From: Tritonibacter aquimaris
GTDB taxonomy: Bacteria; Pseudomonadota; Alphaproteobacteria; Rhodobacterales; Rhodobacteraceae
Direction: 5' to 3'
Length of the DNA stretch: 64,000 bases
Assembly: GCF_009617595.1 (NCBI RefSeq)
Contig: NZ_WIXK01000005.1
Coordinates: forward strand, 186,001-250,000
The position numbers were made by a program, and so were the translations under genes. Below are positions 8,128 through 16,698 of this stretch, piece after piece. Each line of letters starts with the position of its first letter. Within the stretch, counting starts at the first letter, position 1. The notes below the pieces were generated by a model, which was not told where the DNA came from, searched no databases, and saw nothing but the letters and a program-made list of their open reading frames with translations.

Positions 8128-9177
8128 ATGAAACGTAATTCTCTTGGCCGCACGGATATCATGGTGTCGGAGTATTGCCTGGGCACAATGACCTTTGGCA
8201 CGCAGACCGATGAAGATGATGCCCATCGTCAGATTGATATGGCGCTTGCGGCGGATATCAACTTTCTCGACACCGCTGAAATGTATCCGGTAAACCCGGT
8301 GCGCGCGGAAACAATTGGCGACAGCGAAGCCATCATTGGCCGCTGGAACAAAAAGACAGGTCGCCGCGCGGAGTATGTTCTGGCCACCAAACACTCCGGT
8401 GAAGGGCTGAAAGCCGTGCGCGATGGTGCCCCCATCAGCAAAGACAGCATCGCCGCCACAATCGAAGGCTCGCTGCGTCGTCTGCAGACAGACTATATCG
8501 ATCTCTATCAATTCCACTGGCCCAATCGCGGCAGCTACATGTTCCGCAAGAATTGGACGTTTGATCCGTGGAACTCGGGCCAGAGCCTGCGTGATGTTGA
8601 AGGGGATCTGGAAACCTGTCTCGAAGCGCTGCAAGAGCAAGTAGATAAAGGAAACATCCGTGCCTTTGGTCTGAGCAATGAAAGCGCCTGGGGCACGGCC
8701 AAATGGCTGCAGCTGGCTGAGAAACGCGGATTGCCGCGCGTCGCGTCGATCCAGAACGAATATTCACTGCTGTGCCGTCTGTACGATACCGATCTGGCAG
8801 AGCTGAGCATCTATGAAGACGTGGGGCTTTTGTCATATTCGCCGCTGGCAACCGGGCTTTTGACCGGGAAATACCAAAACGGCGCGGTGCCAGAGAAGTC
8901 CCGCATGTCCATTGGGGCCAACCTTGGTGGCCGCGTGACAGATCGGGTGTTTGATGCGGTGGATGCCTATCTGGAGATTGCCAAACGCCATGATCTGGAT
9001 CCGGTCCATATGGCGCTGGCGTGGTGTAAGACCCGGCCGTTTATGGCTTCGATCATCTTTGGTGCAACAACGGAAACGCAATTGCAGCATATTCTTGACG
9101 GACGGGATCTGACCCTGAGCGACGCAGTCTGCGCCGAGATCGATCAGGCCCATCGCGCCCATCCGATGCCTTATTAA
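8128..9177 (+). CDS. NADP(H)-dependent aldo/keto reductase (Tas type)
   Basis: A 349-residue aldo/keto reductase with the catalytic tetrad visible as Asp48, Tyr53, Lys88 and His130. The extended loop after Q-F-H-W-P and the length place it with the Tas/YajO-like reductases, which reduce aldehydes and ketones in the cytoplasm. The C-terminal cofactor-binding segment is present near S-I-I-F-G-A-T. It stands alone between a divergent rhodanese gene and a convergent AraC-type regulator. The physiological substrate cannot be deduced. Confidence 0.92.
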   Translation: MKRNSLGRTDIMVSEYCLGTMTFGTQTDEDDAHRQIDMALAADINFLDTAEMYPVNPVRAETIGDSEAIIGRWNKKTGRRAEYVLATKHSGEGLKAVRDGAPISKDSIAATIEGSLRRLQTDYIDLYQFHWPNRGSYMFRKNWTFDPWNSGQSLRDVEGDLETCLEALQEQVDKGNIRAFGLSNESAWGTAKWLQLAEKRGLPRVASIQNEYSLLCRLYDTDLAELSIYEDVGLLSYSPLATGLLTGKYQNGAVPEKSRMSIGANLGGRVTDRVFDAVDAYLEIAKRHDLDPVHMALAWCKTRPFMASIIFGATTETQLQHILDGRDLTLSDAVCAEIDQAHRAHPMPY

Positions 9178-9214
9178 TCAGTGGCTGGACGGGGAAGCTC
9201 TCCCGCCCGGCTTA

Positions 9215-9267
9215 GGGGATGCGGGGCATCCCCACGCCCGTTGGGCCAAGCGCCGCTGACGCGGCGC
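9215..9267. terminator. Two hairpins between convergent genes
   Basis: GGGGATGC-GGG-GCATCCCC (9215-9233) and GCGCCGC-TGAC-GCGGCGC (9250-9267) lie in the gap between the aldo/keto reductase and the convergent regulator. Neither has a T run, so they may stop transcription weakly or protect 3' ends. Confidence 0.5.
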
Positions 9268-9286
9268 GCTGCCGCCCTGGCCATAT

Positions 9287-10321
9287 TCAGTGGCGTGTTT
9301 GCTGGCTTTGTGAGGCTGCGAGATTGCGCAGGCTTGCAGGCAGCAGGCTTGAATTTTGTGGACGTGGGCTGTCCTGACGCAGGGCGCGCGCCGAAATCCC
9401 ATGCGCGGTGCGGAAGGCGCGGGCAAAGCTTGATTGCGAGCCAAAGCCCGTGGCCTCGGCAACCTCCATCAAGGGCAGGCTGGTTTCTGTCACCAGTCGG
9501 CGTGCCTCAGCCAGGCGCAGCTGTAGATAATGATCCTGCGGTGTGGTGTTCAGGCGCAGACGGAACTGTTGCTGCAAGGTGCGCGCGCTGGTGCCCAATG
9601 TGTCGGCAATCTGGCTCAGCGGCATTGGCGCTGCCAGCGAGGTTTCCATCAACGCATGCGCCTGCGCCGTCAGCGAGGTTTCGCGAGCTGCGGCAGGGCT
9701 TTCTGCGCTCTCAGGCAGTGCGCTTGGCTCAACAAAGACGCTTTCCATTCGGGCAGCAAAGCCGGACCCCAGCCGCGCGCCGATGATATGCAGCATCATC
9801 GCGGTGGCCTGCGTGGCGCTGCCTGCGGTCAGGCGACCGTCAGATCGGGTGAATGCGTTTTGGGTTTTGATCTCGGGGAAGCGCTGTTGGAAGTTTTCCA
9901 GCGTATCCCAGTGGGGGCTTGCGGGATGGTCGTTCAACAGCCCGGCTTCTGCCATCAGCCAGGTGCCACCATCGACACCGATCATGGTTGTGCCACTGCG
10001 CGCAATCCTTTGCAGGCCAGACAGCAGGCTTGGCGTTGCATGACGTGCCAGCTGAAATCCCGCGATCACAATCAGCGCGTCGCATTGCTCTAGCCGCGCC
10101 AGCGGAAAGCTTGGCACCATCAAGCCACTTGTGAGCATCGGCGGCTCTTCTGAGGCGCTGACATAATCCCAGTCAAACACCGGACGCCCGGCCAGACGAT
10201 TGGCAGCACGCATCGGATCAATGGTGGCTGCAAACGACAGCGTATTGCTTTCATCCAGCACCAAAACGGCGGTATTCAGGGCCTGCGCTTCGGGCTGCAG
10301 TATGTTGATTGCGGATTTCAT
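9287..10321 (-). CDS. GlxA-family AraC transcriptional regulator (DJ-1/PfpI-like domain plus HTH)
   Basis: The 344-residue protein has an N-terminal DJ-1/PfpI class I glutamine-amidotransferase-like domain (about residues 15-180) and a C-terminal AraC double HTH (about 215-310, with S-S-F-A-R-A-F-R-T). The nucleophile cysteine of true amidotransferases is missing: the position reads G-V-D-G-G-T-W, as in regulators such as CdhR and GbdR of carnitine and betaine catabolism. It is therefore a sensor rather than an enzyme. A low-complexity Ser/Gln-rich tail of about 30 residues follows. No catabolic operon lies next to it, so its ligand is unknown. Confidence 0.88.
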   Translation of the reverse strand: MKSAINILQPEAQALNTAVLVLDESNTLSFAATIDPMRAANRLAGRPVFDWDYVSASEEPPMLTSGLMVPSFPLARLEQCDALIVIAGFQLARHATPSLLSGLQRIARSGTTMIGVDGGTWLMAEAGLLNDHPASPHWDTLENFQQRFPEIKTQNAFTRSDGRLTAGSATQATAMMLHIIGARLGSGFAARMESVFVEPSALPESAESPAAARETSLTAQAHALMETSLAAPMPLSQIADTLGTSARTLQQQFRLRLNTTPQDHYLQLRLAEARRLVTETSLPLMEVAEATGFGSQSSFARAFRTAHGISARALRQDSPRPQNSSLLPASLRNLAASQSQQTRH

Positions 10322-10595
10322 AAACTACGATTCGCTTTGTGCTAACTCTTGTGGACAAGGCTGCGGGAGAGGCGAATTCAGCGCAAATTGGTTTCCGGGG
10401 ACAAGCCTGGGGATAACTATAGGCACAAGCCGGTACATTGGCGGGAGAAGCAAAAACACCCAATTTTAGCGCTATCAGGGGTTAATTTCCATGTTTGGCG
10501 CAATTTGGCAAGCCACCGATGCGCGGTGGAAATCAAGCCTGCGCAACGGTCCCAAATGTTTGGTTCTCGCAGCCATATACTGCTATCAGGGCGGC

Positions 10596-11498
10596 ATGTC
10601 TCTTTGGGTTTTTATCGCTCTGGCTGCGGCCGGTTTTCAGACCATCCGCTTTATGCTGCAAAAGGTGCTGGCCTCGGTCACGCTGACCCCTGCGGGGGCG
10701 ACATTTTCGCGGTTTGTCTACTCGATGCCATTTATCGTGGGCGGGCTTGCAGCCTATCTGACGTTTGCAGAGCGCGATCTGCCCGCGCTTTCTGCGCGGT
10801 TCTGGATGTTTGCTTCCATTGGGGCGGTGTCGCAGATCCTTGCCACCATCTGCGTTGTGGCGCTGTTTAAACAGCGCAATTTTGCCGTGGGCATTACCTT
10901 TAAGAAAACCGAGGTCATTCAAACCGCAATCGTGGGGCTCTTGGTGCTGGGGGATCAGATCAGCGCAGCTGGCTGGGGGGCGATCCTGCTTGGGCTTTTG
11001 GCCGTGTTGATCTTATCCAAACCCGGCGGCAGTGATGGGGTGTGGCATCAGCATCTGACCAACCGCGCCGCCAAGCTTGGGCTTGGTTCTGGGGTTTTGT
11101 TTGCGTTTTCCGCCGTCAGCTATCGTGCGGCCTCTTTACAGATGGCCGAAACGGAACCAATGCTGCGCGCAGCTGTGACCCTTGCGGCGGTGGTCAGCCT
11201 GCAGACGATCTATATGCTGATCTGGTTGATGTGGCGCGACCGGAGCGAAATCGCGCGCGTGTGGCAGGCCCGCCGGGTGGCGGTTTGGGTTGGTCTCACA
11301 AGCCTTGCGGGATCGTTTTGCTGGTTCTGGGCGTTCACACTGCAAAACGCAGCCTATGTCAAAGCCGTGGGACAAATCGAACTGCTGCTGTCGCTGTGCG
11401 CCTCAATCCTGTTTTTCAAGGAAAAGATCAGCGCACGCGAAGTGCTTGGCATGGGTGTTCTGGGCCTGTCGATCCTGCTTCTGGTGCTGACGCTTTAA
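10596..11498 (+). CDS. DMT-superfamily (EamA) transporter
   Basis: A 300-residue polytopic membrane protein with about ten hydrophobic segments arranged as two EamA halves, typical of drug/metabolite transporters in the inner membrane. I use the ATG at 10596, which begins directly with the first transmembrane helix and follows CAGGG; the frame is open upstream but adds 35 polar residues unlike the family. Its stop codon interlocks with the stop of the convergent Nudix gene. The substrate is unknown; EamA proteins export amino acids, metabolites or drugs. Confidence 0.87.
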   Translation: MSLWVFIALAAAGFQTIRFMLQKVLASVTLTPAGATFSRFVYSMPFIVGGLAAYLTFAERDLPALSARFWMFASIGAVSQILATICVVALFKQRNFAVGITFKKTEVIQTAIVGLLVLGDQISAAGWGAILLGLLAVLILSKPGGSDGVWHQHLTNRAAKLGLGSGVLFAFSAVSYRAASLQMAETEPMLRAAVTLAAVVSLQTIYMLIWLMWRDRSEIARVWQARRVAVWVGLTSLAGSFCWFWAFTLQNAAYVKAVGQIELLLSLCASILFFKEKISAREVLGMGVLGLSILLLVLTL

Positions 11499-12196
11499 TC
11501 CTGCACCTGCGGTGCCCGGCCGTTCAGGCGTAAAAACAGGCTTTCCTCATCATCGTTGCGAAAAAACGGCACGCTGTCGAGCGGGGCAAGATCGGGCAGG
11601 CGCGCGTTTACTTCGGCCAGAACCACCTGGGTGATGAATGGCAGATCAAAGGCGCGGGCGTCGCGCAGCGGTACCCATTGCAGATTGGACAATTCATCTG
11701 AAGCCTGGGAAAAATCATCGAGATCACTGGAGATCTCAGCCGCATCAACCAGAAAGAACCGCGCATCAAACCGGCGGGGGCGTCCCGGTGGGGTGATGGC
11801 GCGAAACACAAATTGCAGCGCGCTGGCATCGGGGGCAAAGCCACTTTGGGCGAAGGCCTGCCAGGGTTCCGGCGCATCCCATGTGGTTTTCTGGCCAAGG
11901 ATCAGGCCGGTTTCTTCCCATAGCTCACGGATGGCCGCGACAGCAAGGGCCGCGCCAATGCCATCAGGCGCGTCCTCATCAAGCTGGGCCTGAGTGGCTG
12001 CCGCCAAAGGCGCATGTAACGCAAGATCATGGTCTTCGCGATCCAGGGCACCACCGGGGAAAACAAATTTATTCGGCATGAACGCAGCCTTAGCGCCGCG
12101 CTGCCCCATCAAGACGCTGGGGTTGTCACCGCGCCGCAATACAATCACGGTGGCTGCATCGCGGATAATCTTGGATTTATCTATCGTCGCGTCCAA
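11495..12196 (-). CDS. Nudix hydrolase
   Basis: A 233-residue Nudix protein. The Nudix helix is visible as R-E-L-W-E-E-T-G-L around residues 89-97, and the preceding glycine pair F-P-G-G-A-L near residue 47 is separated from it by an insertion, as in the NUDT7/8/19-like long-box group. Such enzymes hydrolyse CoA derivatives, NADH or other nucleoside diphosphate compounds. It lies 7 bases downstream of the DUF983 gene and probably shares its transcript. The stop overlaps that of the convergent DMT transporter by two bases. Confidence 0.88.
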   Translation of the reverse strand: MDATIDKSKIIRDAATVIVLRRGDNPSVLMGQRGAKAAFMPNKFVFPGGALDREDHDLALHAPLAAATQAQLDEDAPDGIGAALAVAAIRELWEETGLILGQKTTWDAPEPWQAFAQSGFAPDASALQFVFRAITPPGRPRRFDARFFLVDAAEISSDLDDFSQASDELSNLQWVPLRDARAFDLPFITQVVLAEVNARLPDLAPLDSVPFFRNDDEESLFLRLNGRAPQVQD

Positions 12197-12203
12197 GTTT
12201 CAT

Positions 12204-12629
12204 TCACCCTTTGGTATCATAGCCATGCATGCCGCGCGCCCATTGGTAGGCGATCACCATGCCCTTCATGCGCGGCAGCAGGAACAGGCAGGCCAGAACA
12301 CAGCCAATGCTGAACGTGCTGAAGGTCACCCAGGGGGCAGGCTCCCATTTGAAATAAACCACATGCAGCAGAGGGGCCATCAGATGCCCCACCAGCAAAA
12401 TGGTCAGATAGGCCGGGCCGTCATCTGCGCGCGCCAGCGACAGATCCAAATCGCAATGATCGCAGCTGTTGTTCACTTTCAGATAGGAATGCAGCATTTT
12501 ACCCTGGCCGCATTTCGGACATTTGCAGCCCCAGCCGCGCAGCAGGGCGGTTTTGGTGTCGCGCTCATTGCTGTTCGCGGGCGCCGCAGTTTCGGCAATG
12601 GTCTGGCTAGGCTGGGCGTGCTCGCTCAT
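12204..12629 (-). CDS. DUF983 zinc-ribbon membrane protein
   Basis: A 141-residue DUF983 protein. Residues about 31-60 carry two CxxC pairs, C-P-K-C and C-D-H-C, that would bind zinc, followed by two transmembrane helices (about 75-92 and 100-118). The family is widespread in alphaproteobacteria and often lies near Nudix or cytochrome-oxidase genes; its function is not established. It is the promoter-proximal gene of a two-gene unit with the Nudix hydrolase. Confidence 0.88.
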   Translation of the reverse strand: MSEHAQPSQTIAETAAPANSNERDTKTALLRGWGCKCPKCGQGKMLHSYLKVNNSCDHCDLDLSLARADDGPAYLTILLVGHLMAPLLHVVYFKWEPAPWVTFSTFSIGCVLACLFLLPRMKGMVIAYQWARGMHGYDTKG

Positions 12630-12763
12630 GGCAAACTCCTACGCTGGTTCTGCTGAGGCATTTCCTACATATCGCAGTCACATTTGATGTCGCACTGACA
12701 AATGTAAAGCGTGCGCGCGGGCTTTGCGTCCGCATGTCGCAACTTTTTTCCATGTCACGCGAC

Positions 12764-12791
12764 GGAACTTTGGGGCTGCAGCGTTTCTATA
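12764..12791 (+). promoter_or_regulatory. Sigma-E-like ECF promoter of the EF-hand/ECF operon
   Basis: GGAACTT, a 15-base spacer and TCTATA match the ECF/sigma-E consensus (GGAACTT-N15/16-TCnnA). It lies 48 bases upstream of the EF-hand start. The operon encodes its own ECF sigma factor, so autoregulation is the simplest reading. Confidence 0.7.
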
Positions 12792-12838
12792 GTGCATCGC
12801 GCAGCACGGAGCGCGCGGTTGCCAAAGGAGAGAAGGTT

Positions 12839-13312
12839 ATGAAACAGATCACTTTCATCGCGTTGATCGCAGCCGGCGCAAGCCTGATTGGCGCGGGCAG
12901 CGTTCTGGCATACTCGGGCAAAGGGCATGGTGCTCGGCCCTCTTTTGAGATGCTCGATGCGGATGGCAACGGCGAGGTGACGCAGGAAGAAATGCAAAGC
13001 CTGCGCGCGCGTGAATTTACCGCCAGTGACACCGATGGCGATGGCAACCTGTCGGTTGAAGAACTGGCAGCAAAACGTGCGCAACGCGCTGAGACCCGCA
13101 TTCAGCGCATGGTCGAGAAATTCGACGCCGATGGTGACGGCGCGCTGAGCCTTGCAGAAATGCCGGGGCCAAAAGATCCAACCAAACGGTTTGACCGCTT
13201 GGACAGTGATGGCAACGGTGCTATTTCCCAAGAGGAATTTGAATCCGCACGCAAAGAGCATGGCGGTCGGTCTAAAAAACACTGCAAAGATAAAGCGGGC
13301 GCGCACGACTGA
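12839..13312 (+). CDS. Exported EF-hand calcium-binding protein (four EF loops)
   Basis: A 157-residue protein with an N-terminal signal peptide (hydrophobic to about residue 24) and four 12-residue EF-hand loops at about 40-51, 64-75, 96-107 and 122-133, each of the D-x-D-G-[ND]-G form ending in an acidic residue. The arrangement is two EF-hand pairs. It should sense or buffer Ca2+ in the periplasm. AAAGGAGAG precedes the chosen ATG; the open frame upstream covers the promoter. It is the first gene of a run leading through an ECF sigma factor to a CpxP-like protein, so it is probably an effector or sensor of that envelope response. Confidence 0.88.
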   Translation: MKQITFIALIAAGASLIGAGSVLAYSGKGHGARPSFEMLDADGNGEVTQEEMQSLRAREFTASDTDGDGNLSVEELAAKRAQRAETRIQRMVEKFDADGDGALSLAEMPGPKDPTKRFDRLDSDGNGAISQEEFESARKEHGGRSKKHCKDKAGAHD

Positions 13313-13395
13313 CTTAAAGCGTGCTTTATCAACGCCATAGACCAAAGCGGTGCCCTGATCCAATCGGGGCATCCGCGAAAGCGGCGGAGGGGCCG

Positions 13396-13962
13396 GTGGA
13401 TCTGAGCAACGATGACCTTCTGGTGTTGTTCGTGCGCGGCGATCAGGCGGCTGCGGCTGCGCTCACGGCGCGGCTTGCTCCGCGCGCACTGGCTGTTGCA
13501 ATGCGGATGATGGGTAATCGTGCCGAGGCCGAAGACATCACACAGGAGGCAATGATACGCCTGTGGCGGATGGCCCCGGACTGGCAACCCGGCAAGGCGC
13601 AGGTTTCCACCTGGCTCTACCGCGTGGTGAGCAATCTTTGCATTGATGTAAAACGGCGCGCGCGGGGCGGTACATTGGGTCTCGATGATGTGTCCGAACC
13701 CGCAGATAATGCCGCCAGCGCTTTGGAAGCACTACAGCAACAAACCCGCCATGATGCGTTACAGCAGGCATTGATGCAGTTGCCGGTGCGGCAGCGTCAG
13801 GCGGTGGTGTTGCGCCACATCGAAGAATTGTCGAACCCTGAAATCGCCGACATTATGGACATCGGGGTAGAAGCGGTCGAGAGCCTGACCGCACGCGCCA
13901 AACGCGGATTGGCCAAGGCTCTGGCCGCGCGCAAAGAAGAACTGGGGTATACCGATGGCTGA
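13396..13962 (+). CDS. ECF-type RNA polymerase sigma factor
   Basis: A sigma-70 family protein with region 2 (A-E-D-I-T-Q-E-A through the W-L-Y-R-V-V core) and a region 4 HTH near the C-terminus; there is no region 1 or 3, so it is an ECF factor. I choose the GTG at 13396, with GGAGG six bases before it, giving 188 residues; an earlier GTG at 13321 has no ribosome site. It overlaps the next gene by eight bases. It probably recognises the GGAACTT-type promoter ahead of the operon, which I infer from position. Confidence 0.88.
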   Translation: MDLSNDDLLVLFVRGDQAAAAALTARLAPRALAVAMRMMGNRAEAEDITQEAMIRLWRMAPDWQPGKAQVSTWLYRVVSNLCIDVKRRARGGTLGLDDVSEPADNAASALEALQQQTRHDALQQALMQLPVRQRQAVVLRHIEELSNPEIADIMDIGVEAVESLTARAKRGLAKALAARKEELGYTDG

Positions 13963-14317
13963 CAAGGAACTGACAGAACTCGACAACCTGTTCGCAGCGG
14001 CCCGAGATGAGGCTGATCCCCTACCGCCTGCTTTGCAGATGGCCATTTTGCAGGACGCGGAGCGGGTTCAATCTGGATTTGCGCCAGATAGTCCGCTGCC
14101 GCGTGCGCATGGATTCACATGGGCTTTGTCGCTTTTGGGCGGTGGTTTTGGTCTTGGTGGGGTAGTCTGTGCGGGCCTTGTTGGGCTGTGGATCGGATTT
14201 GCGCCGCCCTCCTTTTTGCCCGACCCGGTGGATTACGCAGTTGCAACGCTGTCGACGTCAAGCGATGCCTTTGATGGGTTTGACCTGTCTGAACTCCTAG
14301 ATGAGGATCTCCAATGA
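13955..14317 (+). CDS. Single-pass membrane protein, candidate anti-sigma factor
   Basis: A 120-residue protein with an acidic ~45-residue N-terminus, one strongly hydrophobic segment (about residues 55-82) and a short acidic C-terminal tail. There is no zinc anti-sigma motif and I do not recognise a domain. It overlaps the ECF sigma gene by eight bases and the CpxP-like gene by four, an arrangement typical of membrane anti-sigma factors. The N-terminal part (A-A-A-R-D-E-A-D-P-L-P) resembles short roseobacterial proteins that are annotated inconsistently. An anti-sigma role is inferred from gene order and topology only. Confidence 0.72.
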   Translation: MADKELTELDNLFAAARDEADPLPPALQMAILQDAERVQSGFAPDSPLPRAHGFTWALSLLGGGFGLGGVVCAGLVGLWIGFAPPSFLPDPVDYAVATLSTSSDAFDGFDLSELLDEDLQ

Positions 14318-14793
14318 GCCAGCCAGAGCAACAGAAAAAGGTTCGAAAATGGCGTTGGAGCAAAGTGTTTTTTGCTCTGTCCTTGGCGCTGAACGTTGCC
14401 TTTGTGGGTGCAATTGCAGGCACTGCCTATCGGTTTAAGGATCGCCGTGATGGGGGGGCGCCGCCGTCGCTTGCGGTGATGCTTTTTCGCGAATTGGATC
14501 ATGATACGCGCGATAAGCTGAAGCGCCATGCCTCTGGCCGCCATGAAACTGTGCGCGGACAACGGGCCGCCGATCGCAAGGATCTTTTTGCGGCCCTGCG
14601 TGCAGACCCCTTTGTGATTGAGCCGGTGATAGAAGTGCTGGATCGCCATTCGGGCCGTCAGGCCGCATTTCGCCAGACCGTGCGTCAGGAATGGCTGAAC
14701 AAATTGCAAAACATGAGCAGTGAAGAACGCGCAGCGCTGGCGGAACGGATGGAGCGCAGATCAAAACGCCACGGTCACAAGAAGGGCCATTAA
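14314..14793 (+). CDS. Periplasmic heavy-metal-sensor/CpxP-like protein
   Basis: A 159-residue protein with a cytoplasmic basic N-terminus, one membrane helix (about residues 18-40) and a helical, charged periplasmic domain ending in a His/Lys-rich tail. It fits the heavy-metal-resistance/CpxP-ZraP-like group (PF13801), whose members sense metals or misfolded protein and damp envelope-stress signalling. It is the last gene of the EF-hand/ECF operon and overlaps the preceding membrane gene by four bases. The histidine-rich end suggests metal binding, but no specific metal can be assigned. Confidence 0.75.
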   Translation: MSQPEQQKKVRKWRWSKVFFALSLALNVAFVGAIAGTAYRFKDRRDGGAPPSLAVMLFRELDHDTRDKLKRHASGRHETVRGQRAADRKDLFAALRADPFVIEPVIEVLDRHSGRQAAFRQTVRQEWLNKLQNMSSEERAALAERMERRSKRHGHKKGH

Positions 14794-14878
14794 ACCGGGC
14801 ATTACGCCAAACACCGACGCCCGTGATTAGGGTATGGAAACGTGATCGAAGTATCGAAGTAGGGAAAAATGGCCGCAA

Positions 14879-16294
14879 TCACGCGGCCACGGGGCTGTTT
14901 GATTTCAGACTGACCTGGTTCCTGCCTGCATTTTTGGCCGCATAAAGCGCTTGATCCGCCTCTGCGATCAGCTCTGCTGCGGTCATACTTAAGGCGCGGC
15001 GGTGGGTTGCGATCACCGCGCCAATGCTGACGGTCATACTGATCGGCTTCTCTACGCCAGCAATGTGGAAGGCGCGCTCGTTGATGGCAGCGCATAAATT
15101 TGCGGCCGATGCAGCGGCATCCGGTGCGTTTTGTCCTGGCAGCACAAACAGAAATTCTTCGCCGCCGATGCGTGCCAACAGGTCTTTTGGCCCAATCAAT
15201 GAGCCCAGCCGAGCAGCGGTTTCAACCAGAACCGCATCGCCAACCGGGTGGCCATAGGCGTCATTTACCCGTTTGAAATGATCCAGATCCGCCACCATCA
15301 GCGCAAAGCTTTCACCGGTGTCGCGCGCATGTTGCAGCACCTGTTCCAGATAAGGCGTGGCATAGCGGCGATTGTACAGCCCGGTCATCGGGTCAAGCAC
15401 GGCCGCCTTGAGTTCGCTGCGGATGCTGTCGCGCAGCTGATCTTCGAGCAGTTTTTGTTCCAGCTGCGTGGTGAGGCGCATGTTCAGCTCCTCTGCCACA
15501 AATCCCGATTGCAACACATCATGGGCACCACGATCCAGCGCTTCGGCCGCAAGTTCCGGTGCGTTGCTTTCGGGCAGCGCCACAATGATGGATTGCCGGG
15601 TGGCGGCACGGGCGCGCAGATCCGCAATCAGCCTAAGCCCCAGTCCGGGGTTTTCCTCATCAAGTTCGATGACAATTGCATCTGGCACCGGCGAGGTCAT
15701 GATGCTGCGAATATCGCTCATATTGTGGCAGCGCAGTTTGAATTGCGAGTGCAGCGCCAGGGCCGCCGACCAGCAATGCGCTTTGCTGACGCTTTGTGTC
15801 ACCAGCGCAACCGTGGCGCTCTCCAGCAGGCCCGTAGGCAGGCAATCGCCCGCAGGCAGGGCAAAACCACCGGCAGCGCTACGCTGTTGGCGCAGCTCTT
15901 CTTTGGCGCTGCGTGCGCGCAACAGGCTGCGAATGCGCGCCTGTAATACCATGTCATCCACTGGCTGAAGCAGGACATCTTGAACCCCGGCTGAAAGCGC
16001 CGCAAGCCGCGCTGCCATATCATCCTGCGCGTCGATCGCCAGAACCGGAACCGTCTCAAATGCGCCGGACGCGCTGAGAACACGTTTCACATCACTGGCG
16101 GATCCATCGGGCAGCGACAGGGCCGTGATCACCAGATCCGGGCGTTTTTGTGCAAGAACCGGGCCCAGGGCGGACAGCGTGTCGATCTGCACCACATCGA
16201 AATAGGCCTCGCTGAGCTGAACCTTCAGCGCGATCCGATTGGTGGACACCCCATCTATGACAAGGACCGTTCCCTGCACCTGTTTGCTCCTCAA
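14879..16294 (-). CDS. PleD-like diguanylate cyclase with two degenerate receiver domains
   Basis: The 471-residue protein has the PleD layout: receiver 1 (about 8-125), receiver 2 (about 160-280) and a GGDEF domain (about 295-465). The cyclase site is G-G-E-E-F at 377-381, so it should make cyclic-di-GMP. Both receivers look inactive: the phospho-acceptor aspartate is Ala58 in the first and Glu210 in the second, and the first acidic pair reads I-D-G. The inhibitory RxxD site five residues before GGEEF reads G-P-K-D, so feedback inhibition is probably lost. It is divergent from the DUF3572 gene. Confidence 0.9.
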   Translation of the reverse strand: MRSKQVQGTVLVIDGVSTNRIALKVQLSEAYFDVVQIDTLSALGPVLAQKRPDLVITALSLPDGSASDVKRVLSASGAFETVPVLAIDAQDDMAARLAALSAGVQDVLLQPVDDMVLQARIRSLLRARSAKEELRQQRSAAGGFALPAGDCLPTGLLESATVALVTQSVSKAHCWSAALALHSQFKLRCHNMSDIRSIMTSPVPDAIVIELDEENPGLGLRLIADLRARAATRQSIIVALPESNAPELAAEALDRGAHDVLQSGFVAEELNMRLTTQLEQKLLEDQLRDSIRSELKAAVLDPMTGLYNRRYATPYLEQVLQHARDTGESFALMVADLDHFKRVNDAYGHPVGDAVLVETAARLGSLIGPKDLLARIGGEEFLFVLPGQNAPDAAASAANLCAAINERAFHIAGVEKPISMTVSIGAVIATHRRALSMTAAELIAEADQALYAAKNAGRNQVSLKSNSPVAA

Positions 16295-16372
16295 CGCTTG
16301 CTTTTCCTCAAGATCGAGTTTTTATGAGACTGGTTAATAAACCCTTTCCCAACTCACTAAATCTGTATCCAT

Positions 16373-16657
16373 ATGCTGAAATCCGCTCATGCTTCTGAAA
16401 CTTTTGCGCTAAAGGCGCTGGCCTGGCTTGTGGGAGAGGAAGATCTTTTGCCAGTCTTCCTTGGGGCCACCGGCAGCAGTGAGGCAGATCTGCGAGCGCG
16501 CGCCGCAGATCCTGATTTCCTCGCATCCGTATTGGATTTTTTACTTATGGATGACGCTTGGGTTATGCGCTGTTGCGATGCGCTTGTGGTCGGCTATGAA
16601 TTGCCGATGCAGGCGCGGGCAATGCTGCCGGGTGGTGCGCAAACGCATTGGACTTGA
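16373..16657 (+). CDS. DUF3572 family protein
   Basis: A 94-residue alphaproteobacterial protein of the DUF3572 family: a small, mostly helical and acidic cytoplasmic protein with F-A-L-K-A-L-A-W-L near the start and F-L-L-M-D-D in the centre. The function is unknown. It lies between the divergent PleD-like gene and a HAD hydrolase 41 bases downstream, a neighbourhood in which DUF3572 is often found. Confidence 0.8.
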   Translation: MLKSAHASETFALKALAWLVGEEDLLPVFLGATGSSEADLRARAADPDFLASVLDFLLMDDAWVMRCCDALVVGYELPMQARAMLPGGAQTHWT

Positions 16658-16698
16658 TAAAGCGTTCACAGAACGCAGCGCGGTGAAAGGGGCTTTCC

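Noticed and set aside
7969-8640. N-terminal extension of the rhodanese frame
   Set aside because: The extension is antisense to the aldo/keto reductase; GGAGGT directly before the ATG at 7968 fixes the shorter start.
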